A DNA stretch of 64,000 nucleotides. Origin: Actinostola sp. cb2023 (Eukaryota > Cnidaria > Anthozoa > Actiniaria > Actinostolidae). Each line of letters begins with the position of its first letter. The stretch's first letter is position 1. Under the pieces are notes generated by a model. That model ran no database searches. It was not told the DNA's origin and worked only from the letters and a program-made list of their open reading frames with translations. This document shows positions 35,540 through 47,889 of the stretch, one piece after another. The stretch covers positions 98,262-162,261 of the forward strand of contig JAUJYZ010001245.1 in NCBI GenBank assembly GCA_033675265.1, in the 5' to 3' direction. The position numbers and the translations under genes are program-made.

Positions 35540-36282
35540 GTCCTATAGCTTTGAGCGATGGTGTGGACAAATTGACCAAGTATCTATGTTTGCAGGATTT
35601 GAAAATATACCAGCGCGACACAAAGTGAACTCGACTTCATTTTCGGAAACATGAAGAGGTAAACACGATAAAAGAGGAACTACACAAGTGTCTTTTCGGT
35701 CTTTTATGTCTTTCCGATCATGCCAACAGCTATCTCCAACCAACGATGTGAACGAACAGCAAACATCTTCCATATTTTCAGTTAGACTAACTGATCACAT
35801 AAACTCGCAATGACACAAGCGATTCTAGGAACAAATGTTTCTAATTAGTCAATTTCATTGTCTGGTTTGGCTGTGAGCCGGGTTGTTTATTGGTTGTTTT
35901 ATTTTAGAATTCACTACCTGATCGTTCGAATTAGATTCCCGACCTCGAAAGATATAATAATAACTCTTTTTCTTTATCAATGAAAACTAACTATGAAAGT
36001 TTTAGAGAAAGATACAAAGTCAGACAAACAAAACATTGGCATTCAGTGTTCGCCTATATATATTACCCAATTAAATGAGTGCTACAAAAATTATGGTAAA
36101 ACCAAGAGAGGTAGATCTAGCTAATGTTCCAAATTTATTTCGTCTTTCAGCATCAGGTTCAGTATTGATCTACAGGACATTTTACGATATTGTTCTGAAT
36201 AAGTCGGATAACTCTTAAATTTACAATATTTATTGAATTTTCTAATAAATTAATTCTAACATACATGAATTGTATGAATTGA

Positions 36283-37020
36283 AATGAGATTCATTTGAAA
36301 TGGGAAATAATAATAATAATAATCTCATTTGAAATGGATGGGAAATGAGATTCATTTGAAATGCTGATGTGAAAGTCATTTGAAATGGCAAATGAGATTC
36401 ATTTGAAATTGGAAATGATACTCATTTGAAATGGATGGGAAATGAGATTAATTTGAAATGCTGTTGTGAAAGTCATTTGAAATGGGAAATGAGATTCACT
36501 TGAAATAGGAAATGAGATTCATTTGAAATAGAAAATGAGATTCATTTGAAATGGATGGGAAATGAGATTTATTTGAAATGCTGATGTGATAGTCATTTGA
36601 AATGGGAACTGAGATTCATTTGAAATGGGAAATGAGATTCATTTGAAATCGATGGGAAATGAGATTCATTCGAAATGGGATGTGACAGTCATTTGAAATG
36701 GGAATTGATATTCATTTGAAATGGGAAATGAGACTAATTTGCAATAGGAAATGAGAATCATTTGAAATGGGTGGGAAATGAGATTCATTTGAACGGGGAA
36801 ATGAGAATCATTTGAAATGGGAAATGAGATTAATTTGAAATGGGAAATGAAATTTATTTGAAATGGATGGGGAAATGAAATTGATGGGAAATGAGATTAA
36901 TTTGAAATGGGAAATGAGATTCATTTGAAGTGGATGGGAAATGAGATTCATTTGAAATGGATGGGAAATGAGATTCATTTGAAATGGATGGGAAATGAGA
37001 TTCATTTGAAATGGGCTTCA
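36283..37020 (+). repeat. Minisatellite, ~21-bp unit gaaatgggaaatgagattcat
   Basis: More than 25 degenerate copies of (att)catttgaaatggga form a low-complexity block. It is followed at 37,015-37,095 by two copies of gcttcatttaaaatggtaag. No gene is seen in the rest of 35,540-37,867. Confidence 0.9.
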
Positions 37021-37867
37021 TTTAAAATGGTAAGGTACTTTTTAGTAAAGTACCTTAGGGGCTTCATTTAAAATGGTAAGGTACTTTTTAGTAAAGTATG
37101 CATGCATGTACTGCTAAAAAATGGACAATGCGGCATACATTTTCAACTAATATTTCTCCGGTTCATTTTTGTGGCGAATTGCATGGGTATCATTTTTGCG
37201 ACAGAGATCAATCACTTTTGCGGTGGGTATCATTTTTGCCGCCGGGAACATTTTTGCGGCGATACCGATATAAATGCGCACTACACAGACACGGGTATGG
37301 CTATGTAGCAGCACGCACTTGATTTCATAAGAAATATAAAAATGAATAACACCATAAAACTCAATAGAAAATGCTGTTAATAAACCATTATTATTATTAT
37401 TATTAGATAGAATGACAATATATTATATGAATATATTGCATGACTGCTGAGTCCCGAACACGCACATCTGAAGGTCTTTTTTTTTGTGTCCAGTCTTAAG
37501 AAAGCTCGCACGTGCATAACAATTGTCGATTTCATAGTGAGCAAAACTTTTGTCCATTGATTCTAATTAGTACTAGGTGATCGTAAAATGAAGATAATAA
37601 TTATATACCAACGTAGTCTAGCTTTGGCCAGTACAAATTCATAGTAAGACCCTATTAACCACGTTCTAAAATGTGAAACTTGGCAGCCAACGTATAAAGG
37701 TCTATAAAGTTGCATCACAAGATAACGGATAGCGTCAGGACAGTTATTTTGCAATTAAAGATGCTTAAGTTTGTTGCTATATGGTTTCTTGGAACTTTCA
37801 ATTGTTTTGATAGCATATTTTCTTGTTGAAAGGTTAATAATAAACCGTGTATGCAAATCAAGTGTAC

Positions 37868-38447
37868 AATATGCAAATCGCTTGATCTCGCCGACGGGTA
37901 ATTTAGGTGAATTTGTCGAAACTTTGAAGCTCTGAAACATCACGCAAAATAATTTACCCAAACCAATTTTAACGGCTCCTAACAGTACATCATTTCAACT
38001 TTACAATACCTTGTTTTGGGACAATAATTTTGCGTAGCACATGGACAAAATATTTTTTGTTTTTACCCTACTTTTATTGTAGTAAAATATATGCTTCGGA
38101 AATAATTTTAGAAAAATTCGAAACCTTGAATAAAAACCGCCAAAACTCTACCAAGTAAAACTTAAGACATCGCTCAGTCACTGGTAGTTCCAGTAGTTCG
38201 CTAGATTATATAGTTTTGACGTGATAAGCTTTTAAAGTTGACATACATTATCGGCCGGCAAAGTGTCAAATTGAGGCGAAAACTATTTTTGTCATTTTTC
38301 TCGAAAACAAAGCCATATTTCGCAAACAAACTATACAGTGGTTTGTTTTACATTAAGGCCTACCTATGTCTAAAATATGAGTCAAATCGATTTTTTGACT
38401 TGTGCCACATAATTCCGAATATGTCTGATTTTTGCTGACAGGTACTC
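37868..38447 (-). repeat. Right long TIR of the 9.2 kb element
   Basis: Reverse-complement match to 29,216-29,785 throughout, ending at GGTACTC before TTAA. Confidence 0.85.
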
Positions 38448-38451
38448 TTAA

Positions 38452-39932
38452 AATCCAAGCGGATATACCATACTCTCAAAAAGATCCTACATTTGAACAA
38501 CGGTCCGAAAGTGTGACCAAGGAGTAATCTTTCCGGACAACATATATGTCGTCCCGTACAGAGAACTGGAAGGTCAATGATACGATACTAATATGAGACC
38601 TTCCCTTATTAGTATTCTTTATATAGAGCATTAATATATATTATACTATGTAATACCTTAAAAATCAGAAATCAGAAATCAGAAATCATTCATTGAAAAA
38701 AAAACCTGAGGATGCCTTATTGTAACAAATAAAACATCTTAAAATCCAAGCGGATATGCATCACATACTTGATATCAAAATGACAAAGCGATTTCCTCGA
38801 CGATTGAGTTGGTGACCTGAATATCATTGTCATTATTTCTACTGATTGCAGATGTTTGTTTCTTCCGGTAAGTTGATTACGAAATAAGTGGCTTCCTACA
38901 CCAACTTACAATGAAGTTAGTCTACATGACGGTGCGGCACCGGTATTTACTCTTGTCCATAGAAAGTGCATGCATTCAAATCTAGATCTATTATAAAGCA
39001 AGGAGAAAGAGAAAAATGCCTTGTCCAGATGGAATTAAATTGATTACAGAATTATAGCACTGTAACTTTCCCTCACTTTATATCTATTTCACTAGCGCTA
39101 TGCACAAAGCAATATATTATCATGACCATGATCAGTAACATATCAGTGTACACTCCCTATACGTCGTCATATTTCACGCGTTCAACTACAGTAACATGAC
39201 TGCAGAAGATTCCAACATAACAAAAACTGAATAGCATATCGTTCAAAGCTACAGAGCTAAACTTGCCGTCAATAATACACGTAACTCATCGTGGAACTTT
39301 TGCTCAAATGTAAAATCCGAAATGAAATTATTTCGTTTTTGCCCTTCCCTCAGTGGCCTCTTAATGGAGGTTAAAATAACAAAGATTGTTAAACACGGCG
39401 CAGCTGAAAGTTGGCCGCGGTCGCTTAATAGAGGTGGCAGCTTAATAGAGGTCTAACTTACAGAGCCCGGATTGACTGACAAAAAAACCGTACCTTGAAA
39501 AGTGACCGATGCTGAATAGAGGGTGGCCGCTTAATAGAGGTCCGTTATAACGACGTTCCACTGTACACAAAATACTCGGAAAGCAGGTCTCATTTATTTT
39601 ATCAAACATATATTAAGCGGCCACCTCTATATAACGGCCACTTTGTAAATTCCCGAGGATGGCCGTTATATAGAGGTTCCACTGTAGGTTCTTCAGTTGC
39701 CGCGAATTTCCATGCCATATAATTACCCACTAGAGACTGCTTGCAGTCTGCCCTTATCGATATATATAAACATCAATACTGGAAACATCTTTATTTGCAA
39801 TGTTCAAGTCACCACAACTGGCTTTAGTTTAAAGTAACAATATGCCATTTCTTATATTGTTTTTTTTTTTCAATCGAAAAATCGAGATTCGAAAGAAGTC
39901 TAGAAATGGGATTCCACGAGTTATTGTTAGTG
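38452..39932. repeat. Duplicon D3, left part with empty TTAA site
   Basis: 38,467-38,750 repeats 28,940-29,215 and includes the uninterrupted acatcTTAAaatccaagcg at 38,734-38,753. 38,914-39,425 matches window positions 1-571. 39,600-39,932 is the GPCR 3' flank. No other gene is seen. Confidence 0.75.
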
Positions 39933-40829
39933 TTATTGACATTTGAACATTTCCTTGAAGGCTTGGCGAAAGTTTGTGCTCTGTAAAGCATACAGCATGG
40001 GATTTAGTGCAGATTCCAAAAAGTACAAAATGCTTGCAGTACTATAATACTTCTGGCCAAATTTGTTTTCGTCGATTTCCGTCAACAACAACGCTATACA
40101 CATTGGCAAGAAACACACAGCGAAAGCAATTGTTATGGAAAGAGAGAGTTTTACGAGTTTCATTCTTTCGAAAGCTTCCTGTCTTGCTTGTACGTTCTGT
40201 GGTCCAACTGAGTTGTTGGAGTAAATATTGCGAACGATTTGAAAATAGCAAAAAGTGATAACTATGAATGGAAGAAATACAAAAGTCACTAGAAGTGAAG
40301 TGACGTAAATAGAGACTCTTTGTCTGGGCAATACTCTAAACCTACAGTCATTTTGATTTTCTTCATATTTACCATATATATAACATGGCAGAGTCACTGT
40401 AAACCCAATGATCCACACAGCCATAATTGCATAACCAACGGTTTCCTCTCGTAGCCGAACTCCCTCTCGCATTGGTTTTACAATGGCGTAATATCTCTCC
40501 ACAGCTAATACAAGAATTGTTAGAATTGACACAAAACTTGCAGATAAAGGAACGTGATATGATAGAAAAAACTTGCACAGGAAGTCAGCCAAGGGACCAT
40601 CATGGAAAGCTACGTGTGACTGGATGATCATCAGAGGAAGGAAAGTCATGTTTGTGATATCTGAGATGGCGAGATTGACCAGAAGGTAGTTGGTTGTTGA
40701 TCTCAGATTGCGTTTTCTTTTGACAGCGATAATAACCAATAAATTACCAGCAACACCAATGATGATGAAGAATAATCCAACGACTGCAATAATAACGTCC
40801 TTCTCGTTTTCGATTAGTTGTGACTTCAT
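39933..40829 (-). CDS. Rhodopsin-class (class A) G-protein-coupled receptor, paralog
   Basis: A single-exon gene of 298 residues, the same length as the paralog at 24,581-25,477 and very similar in sequence. All landmarks are kept: GNLLV, LAISD, the TM3 and ECL2 cysteines, ERY, CFLP and NPMLY. Differences cluster in the second extracellular loop (RVLPRQRVSIYVTS against TKLPTKTVSIYVIS) and in ECL3 (TEIDENKFGQ against RAIDENKYDK), where ligand contacts are expected, so the two receptors may differ in ligand preference. That is inference. Confidence 0.93.
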   Translation of the reverse strand: MKSQLIENEKDVIIAVVGLFFIIIGVAGNLLVIIAVKRKRNLRSTTNYLLVNLAISDITNMTFLPLMIIQSHVAFHDGPLADFLCKFFLSYHVPLSASFVSILTILVLAVERYYAIVKPMREGVRLREETVGYAIMAVWIIGFTVTLPCYIYGKYEENQNDCRFRVLPRQRVSIYVTSLLVTFVFLPFIVITFCYFQIVRNIYSNNSVGPQNVQARQEAFERMKLVKLSLSITIAFAVCFLPMCIALLLTEIDENKFGQKYYSTASILYFLESALNPMLYALQSTNFRQAFKEMFKCQ

Positions 40830-42862
40830 TCTTGTCCTCGCAGTAAATGCAAAAAACTTTATCCAGTGTTTTCAATTGATCATGTATATATAACATAATT
40901 TGTGTTGCCTAACACATTCATTGAAAAAACTAAAGATGCCTTGTTGTAACAAAGAAAACATCTTAAACCAAGCGGATATGCATCACATACTTGACATAAA
41001 AAAGACAAAGCGATTTCCTCGACGATTGAGTTGGTGACCTGAATATCTTTTTCATTATTTCTACTGATTTCAGATGTTTTTTTCTTCCGGTAAGTTGAAT
41101 ACGAAATAAGTGGCTTCCTACACGAACTTACAATGAAGTTAGTCTACATGACGGTGTGACACGGCTATTTGTCCGACATGCATTCAAGTCTAGACCTAGT
41201 TTGATACTAATATGTGCTATAAAGATTCCCACATAGTTATTGTAAGCGTAAGCGTTAGAAAGAAAGGAAAATTAATAATAATAATATGACCCACGTTGGG
41301 ATTTGATTGGATATTATAGTACTTTAACTTTCCCTCAATTTCTATATGTTTCAGGTGTGACAGCTGTATTACTAGATGTGCATACATAACAATATATGGC
41401 CTTAACAGTAGCAACTGTATAATAATATTGATATATAGTGTTATTTCACTTTCTTTTGTTCTTCTGAGTATACATTCTTGTAAGTACTTTTCACTAGCTA
41501 CATTGAAGATGATGTGTGTCACATCGAAACATGTCTGTAAAAATATGTTGTCTTGTAATCAAGATAACAATATATAAAGCAAACGCTTTTAGCAACGATC
41601 GATGGTAGAGATGGAATCTTCATATGCATGGTTCTTGTTTAGACCTGACTGTATTTAAAATTCCAATAAAATGGAATAAAAGCAGTGGATCTTATTAAAA
41701 GCTGACCATGTTATGGAAGGTGAAGGTGTTGCTAATAAGAAGTACTTGTTTGCAGATAGAAAATTAAACCAGGTCGATAGAAACAAAATCGAAATCAACC
41801 TCAGTCAACATATTGTGTCAGTGGGCAACTTTAATTTCTATCTGTTTGATCAGGAGATGATCGAGCAGTTGTAATCTCTATTCAGAAATTGATTGCGCCA
41901 TGCATGCCTTGTGTGAAGTATTTTGGTTTATGAATAGCCATTCATGAGTGTGATGAAGGACTGATCAACGCGAGTCAAGCTTAAAGGCTTTTAAGCTTTG
42001 AGGAGCGATGATAAATCCTTTATCACACGAGTGGCCAATCAATATAACGAATCGCAAAAATTGTAGTAATATATTTTGGGTGTTTCACAAGATATATCAC
42101 ATCTAATCCTTGATGAAATGTTTCGTCGTCATTAATATTTCGATTCACAAGTCATCGAACGCGAATTGCTTGGAAGAACTGACGGACAATATAGCATGAT
42201 AGAGCCGATCGATACCAGGCACTAGTACTATACGGGACTTTGTGTCCGTTCGTCTGCCACTTATGTTCACTATATATTAATTTTTTTCTGTTTGTATGGC
42301 AGGCTGATGTAAGTTTATAATAATAAATAAACATATCTATATTTAGTATATACCACACAAGTGAATATAACTTTTCGCGCGCTCAGATTGACTACTCAAT
42401 CTCGGAATATCCTTGGCTATTCATCCCCGAGGAAAATAAGATGGCGTCGCGTTTCGTGAGCGTGTCTCTTTCTTCTTGAAAGTGAATGTTATATATTTAG
42501 CTGACTATACACTTGTGTGGTATATACTAATATAATTATTCCCGTCAGTGTCAGTGAGTAGTGGTGGTTATTTACATTCAAAATGCATGTAGCTAATATC
42601 TGAAAGTGATGTGAGATGTAAAATTTGAAGGTAGCTCTAGGAGAGGTGGTTGTCTATGGATACGCATATTTTCCTAGCAAATAAATGTTGTGTTGCGTGA
42701 TATATTTTGATAATTATGCCATGTTATATACATATAGATATCAGGATATTGTGTGCCTTTTGCATAGCCTTCAAACACGCATTCATAATGTATGAGCAAT
42801 TAGTCCAATCAGAAGGACGAAATCCATCACGTGCATTTACCTTTATTCCCGGTAATGCACTG
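40830..42862. repeat. GPCR 5' flank of duplicon D3
   Basis: It aligns with 25,478-27,554. It includes a Penelope-like stretch with a mutated hammerhead-like core (TTGAAGA) at 41,503-41,509 and a MITE copy at about 42,347-42,530. No gene is seen. Confidence 0.7.
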
Positions 42863-44013
42863 CTTATTAGTATTCTTTATATAAATAATTCTCATGAGGA
42901 TGGCTTTATATATATAAAGCCATCCTCATCAGTATTCTTTATATAAATAATACTAATAAGGGAAGGTCTCAGATTGGTGTCGTATCGTTGACCTCCCAGT
43001 TCCCTGTACGGGACGACAAAAATACCGTTGAAAGATTTTATTAGGAGTATGATCTAAAGTTTGAATCAAAGATTACTGGAATCATTGCTGTTTGTGTGTT
43101 TATCTTGACAAACGACTAAAGCGGCTTTATTAGGAGTATGATCTAAAGTTTGATTCAAAGATTACTGGAATCATTGCTGTTTGTGTGCGTATTTTGGCAG
43201 CCGATTCGTGATGTAAACCTAGGTCAACTAAATGCTACTTCTCTTTACTTTACGTGTTCTTATCCCTGGTGTGTCGCCTGATAAGAACGAGCAATCGGGT
43301 GTATCGCCTTTGCTCAGTGAGTGTAAAGAGAATTTAGCCAGAATTTCGGATGACTTTCGCTTTTAAATTTGATAAAGATAATACTAATTAAGAAAATTCA
43401 GCAAAGCAAAATCAAATCAATCGCTGTTTTCTTGTCGATTTCATAAGTCGACAACAATATAATTTTTGTTTTTGAACAACGGAATTCGGTTTCGTAATAA
43501 TTTATTATAACGAGAAATGTGAATGCTCTGTGATGAGCTATAGACACAAGCCGCTAGGAAAGTGATAATTGGATCAGGCTGCGAGTACAATAGAAACCGT
43601 GATTCCCTGCTGAGATTTCCACCAACTTTTTAGCGGTGGAAACGCCGTAGCTAAGCAGTGCGGCTCGCCATGATTCATCGTGTCAGTACCAAAAGACTGT
43701 ACGTTTGAAAATGAAATCATAATTTGTTTAAGATATGTTTAACGACACGAGGGAATTCACGTTCCCAAAGCAGAATCAATGACAGCTGTCAAAATGTGTT
43801 GTGGGAGTAAGCTTAATCTCTAAAGGAAACATGATAGCCAATCAAAATCAATGTAGTCAATCATCCATAATAATTATGTCAACGGCTCAGATTCTGGCGT
43901 CGGTAACTACATGTCGCCGAGAACAATATAATTCTGCCCGATGTGATGGTTTTAACTATATTGTCACCGGTGACTTCCTACATCTCCTATTGTTTACTCT
44001 GTTTTAGTAACAG

Positions 44014-44040
44014 TTATTATTATTATTATTATTATTATTA

Positions 44041-44114
<74 letters not shown>
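44014..44114 (+). repeat. (TTA)n microsatellite
   Basis: About 33 TTA units with one interruption near 44,040. Confidence 0.95.
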
Positions 44115-44116
<2 letters not shown>

Positions 44117-44170
44117 AACTGGGAACTGCAACTTTGCTTAATTTAATTTATTTTTCTGGTACCAGTTTCA

Positions 44171-44206
44171 CTTGATAATGATGTCTGCGACATCGAAACG
44201 TCGTAT
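44171..44206 (+). ncRNA. Degenerate hammerhead-like motif
   Basis: A 6-bp stem GATGTC-tgc-GACATC is followed by GAAACGTCGTA, as in Penelope-like ends, but the preceding CTTGATAAT does not match the CUGANGA core. Probably an inactive relic. Confidence 0.3.
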
Positions 44207-45268
44207 AGCGTTGATTTTTCTGTTTCTATTATTATTATTATTATTAACAGTATTTGGTTGTATATAAAAGTATTGAAACCATGTGTTTATGTATGTTTAA
44301 CATTCTTCGGTTCGCTGCATGCATGTCTGTGTTGAAACTTGTCGTGCCCAGAATATACAAAATTTTCAGAGGTCGTAGTGATAAATAAATTCATCACAGA
44401 TTTAATAATTATATCCTAGACAATATCATTGGGCCATGCAATATTTATATCTGGGCCTTGCCTTTCTTGATTGTCGTCAAAGAAAAAGAGGGAAGCACAT
44501 GCACCGAAGTTGTTTATCTAAATTTTCAAGTAAACAATCGATCTCTGCGAAAGTTGCACTAAATTTCGAATCCGTGAAATCGCTCTGAAATCGCCGCTAC
44601 ATTTAGGATTAGCATTAAGATCGCCATTCAAAGCGTTCCATGAAACGCTGGTGTAAAGCGGGATTTATAAAATAACGCGATAGTTTATATTAGATCTTCA
44701 ACACGCCATACATCTATTAAACTATCTATCGAGATATCACATCTATTTCAGAAGATTTTGCCGCGTTCAAAGAGTCAAGCGAAGACCGAAGTATTGCTGG
44801 TTTTCTGTTGGCAAATTATTCAAATCAGACCTGATTTGATACTAATATATATGTGTTGTAAATACTCTCATAAATTAAGTTCTTCTGAGCGTTACGCCTA
44901 GAAAGAAAGGAAAAAGACAAAAATATATCTGACCCCGATGGGATTCGATTCGAATTTTGCGAGTTTATTGAACAACTTCATAAACGACCTTCCAAATAAT
45001 ACATTTGGAACGGATGATTTCAGTGAAAAACAGCAAGGAATAATAATTAATAATAATTAACACAAACATAGCTGTATCGTTGTTTCTAACGCCTTACACT
45101 TGCGCACCGATACTCTCAAAAAGATCCTACATTTGAACAACGGTCCGAAAGTGTGACCAAGGAGCAATCTTTCCGGAAAACATATATGTCGTCCCGTACA
45201 GGGAACTGGAAGGTCAATGATACGATACCAATATGAGACCTTTCCTTATTAGTATTCTTTATATAAAG

Positions 45269-46208
45269 CATTAATATATATACTATATATGTAATACCTT
45301 AAAAATCAAATCAGAAATCAGAAATCATTCATTGAAAAAAAAACTAAGGATGCCTTATTGTAACAAATAAAACATATTAAAATCCAAGCGGATGTGATAC
45401 TTGATATCAACATGACAAAGCGATTTCCTCGACGATTGAGCTGGTGACCTTCTGAATATCTTTTTCATTATTTCTACAGATTGCAGATGTTTTTTTCTTC
45501 CGGTAATTTGAATATGAAATAAGTGGCTTCCTACACGAACTTACAATGAGGTTAGTCTACTACATGACTGTGCGGCACCGGTATTTACTCTTGTCCATAG
45601 AAAGTGCATGCATTCAAATCTAGATCTATTATCAAGCAAGGAGAAAGAGAAAAAATATATACGTGATCCAGATGGGATTTAATTGATTCCAGAATTATAG
45701 CACCGTTGTAGCTTTCCCTCAATTTATATCTATTTCACTAGCGCTATGCACAAACAATATATTATCATGACCATGATCAGTAACATATCAGTGTACACTC
45801 CCTATACGTCGTCATATTTCACGTGTTTGACTACAGTAACATGTCTGCAGAAGATTCCAACATAACAAAAACTAAATAGAATATCGTTCAAAGCTACAGA
45901 GCTAATCTTGCCGTCAATATTACACGTACCTCATCGTGGAACTTTTGCTCAAATGTAAAAGCTGATTTGTTTTGCCACTTCGGCTTCTTCATGTATTCAT
46001 GTCACACGATAACGCACTAACTTCGATAAAGAACACTGTGTGTTGATGGATTGATCAATCCCTTGTCGATATAAACATCAATACTGGAAACATCTTTATT
46101 TACAATGTTCAAGTTACCACAACTAGCTTTAGTTTAAAGTAACAATATGTCATTTCCTATATTGTTTTTTTTTTTAAATCGAAAAATCGAGATTCGAAAG
46201 AAGTCTAC
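45269..46208. repeat. Duplicon D4, truncated before its GPCR gene
   Basis: It follows D3 order: empty TTAA at 45,377-45,380, then 45,540-46,060 (like 38,914-39,340 and 1-480), then the GPCR 3' flank 46,064-46,207 (like 39,757-39,906). It stops at agtcta, just before the position that corresponds to the receptor stop codon, where the tandem array begins. Confidence 0.8.
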
Positions 46209-46482
46209 AATTGGCGACAAAATAGATGACACTCTTAGATACTAAATTGTCTTTAAAGGTGAATTTGACGGAATAAGCCCCTTATGGGGAGTTATAAATG
46301 TTCCATCCCCCCCCTCCCCTATTCAATGTTGAGGTAGACAATGTTCCGCCCAAAAAAAATTGAGAATAAAACAACATTGAACAAAGGGGGCAGGGGGAAG
46401 GAGGGGTTGAATATTGATTTATCTTAAAAAGCAATTTTGGAGACATATAACAAGGGGGTGTCATTCAATTTTGTCGCTGATT
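46209..46482. mobile_element. MITE in array unit 1
   Basis: The ends aattggcgacaaaatagatg and the complement of aatcagcgacaaaattgaat form an imperfect TIR of about 24 bp. The whole element folds back (cccccctccccta...ttcaatgttg against caacattgaa...gggggaaggagggg). Copies also occur in units 2, 3 and 7, and a partial one in unit 10. Confidence 0.8.
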
Positions 46483-46666
46483 GTCTGAAAAGGGGGTACG
46501 CACATTTCTGCATGACGCCCGTTTGTCTCTCACGCAATCCATGTAAACTTTACAAATATGTAACCTAGCCTTGTCATCGAACGTTAAGAACGAGAAAAGA
46601 ATACAAATTAATAATATATTCCAATAAATAATCATGATTGTTCAGATGTTCTAAACTGGCGTTCTA

Positions 46667-46926
46667 TTGACGTGCGCAAAACACGATTTGGATCGAAAAA
46701 TAATTTCACCAAAAACTAAAGCGTCTGTTCAGTATTTAAAGCAATTCAGCAACCTCACAGTGAACGAAATCGTAAAAAAGTGTGGCGTCTCAAGATCTAC
46801 TGTATTGAGAAGTGCAAAGGAAAAGGAAAAGTCATAAAATCTAGGAAAAAAAGCTGGACGTCGAAGGAAATTTAACGAGCGCGAGGAAAGACGCATTCGT
46901 CGTGCGGTCCAAGCATGTGTAAATTT
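46667..46926 (+). pseudogene. Tc1/mariner-type transposase N-terminal (HTH) relic, repeated in every unit
   Basis: The frame starting LTCAKHDLDRKIISPKTKAS runs into TVNEIVKKCGVSRSTVLRSA, a textbook helix-turn-helix of Tc1/mariner transposases, then stops at TAA. In the next frame follows KKAGRRRKFNEREERRIRRA, which matches the GRPR-like linker and start of the second HTH. The catalytic DDE domain is absent. The same relic is present in all twelve units at the same offset, so it was part of the founding unit. Confidence 0.75.
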
Positions 46927-47067
46927 TACATTTTAATTCTATTAACATATCTATTTCAAAACGCTAGTCTATATATCGACCTCTCCATGCCATGTTCTTG
47001 ACCATTTACATAAGTATGTACATACATTATATCCTGGATTAAGCGGATGTCCTTTCACTGTGACAGT

Positions 47068-47196
47068 GACAGTGTGAATGACATTCAACAGTATCGGTCA
47101 ACGGTCAACGCTTATTTATAAAGGATATGACTTGATAATTACTAAGTAACGTTTGTTGACCGTAGACCGATACTGTTCAATGTCATTCACACTGTC
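47068..47196. repeat. 42-bp inverted repeat with 45-nt loop, present in every unit
   Basis: The left arm 47,068-47,109 (gacagtgtgaatgacattca... acggtcaac) and right arm 47,155-47,196 pair at 40 of 42 positions. It could form a long hairpin or be a MITE fixed in the founding unit. It occurs upstream of tattaaatggttcaatcgcg in each repeat. Confidence 0.9.
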
Positions 47197-47889
47197 ACGA
47201 TGTCATGTACGTGCTTCAGTGCGACGAGAGTATTAAATGGTTCAATCGCGAGGCGCGAGGAGCTTTCGCAGAGAGTATTATGATTATGGTTCAATCGAGG
47301 CACTTATAACAATATATATCTATACTGCGGTATTACCGAGGAGCTTGCGACGAGGGTATTATAATACACTGCTTATAGTAATGATAAGTCCTTATCATGG
47401 TATCCTTCTAATACTTAGTAGTGATAACTCCATCCTCTCCCCGTGTTTGCCGTCCCCCTCCCCCTAGAAAGTTAATACGTACTTCAACGGAGCTCTGAAA
47501 TGGTTCATTCGTATACAGGTGTATATTACCCAATCGCCTAACGTCATTAGTGATACTTTTCGAATTTGATATCTTCAGAGGGTTTATTGGTTGTGTGAAA
47601 GTTTGACAGCAATGATTACGTGATTCAAACCCAGTTTTAAAGTCACGCACGTATATATATCTCTTTGAAACAGTCCGCGCGCAAATGATAGTGGATAGTG
47701 ATGCGGAAACAAATAATCTTATTCAGGTATATATTGCTCACCATTTAATGATATGTTGAATTATACCGACTTTATTTCGCGTAGGGATAATCCTCTACAG
47801 CATATGCATTCAATTTTTTACATTATTGACATATAACACTAGTAAGCGTGCTAGATGGATAACGCAAATGCATAGGTGGCGTGACAGAC

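Larger units (their letters stand above)
29216..38447. mobile_element. 9.2 kb TTAA-flanked element with long TIRs
   Basis: TTAA (29,212-29,215 and 38,448-38,451) bounds GAGTACCTGTCAGCAAAAAT and its inverted copy. The flanks acatcTTAA and TTAAaatccaagcgg are joined in the empty paralogous sites at 38,739-38,742 and 45,377-45,380, which proves a clean insertion with TTAA duplication. TIRs span about 570 bp. TTAA targeting fits Kolobok or piggyBac superfamilies; the long TIR favours Kolobok-like, but no transposase was found, so it is probably non-autonomous or decayed. Confidence 0.85.
42863..45268. mobile_element. Inverted-repeat element, D3 copy, with internal insertion
   Basis: The same ends as 27,555-29,107 are found at 42,863-43,020 and 45,187-45,268. 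It is longer because about 43,240-44,290 differs from the D2 copy and includes a stretch shared with D1 (43,738-43,910) and a (TTA)n tract. Confidence 0.6.
46209..47889 (+). repeat. Array unit 1 (type A)
   Basis: 1,681 bp; MITE at 46,209-46,482; catgatt variant. It abuts the D4 flank directly. Confidence 0.9.
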
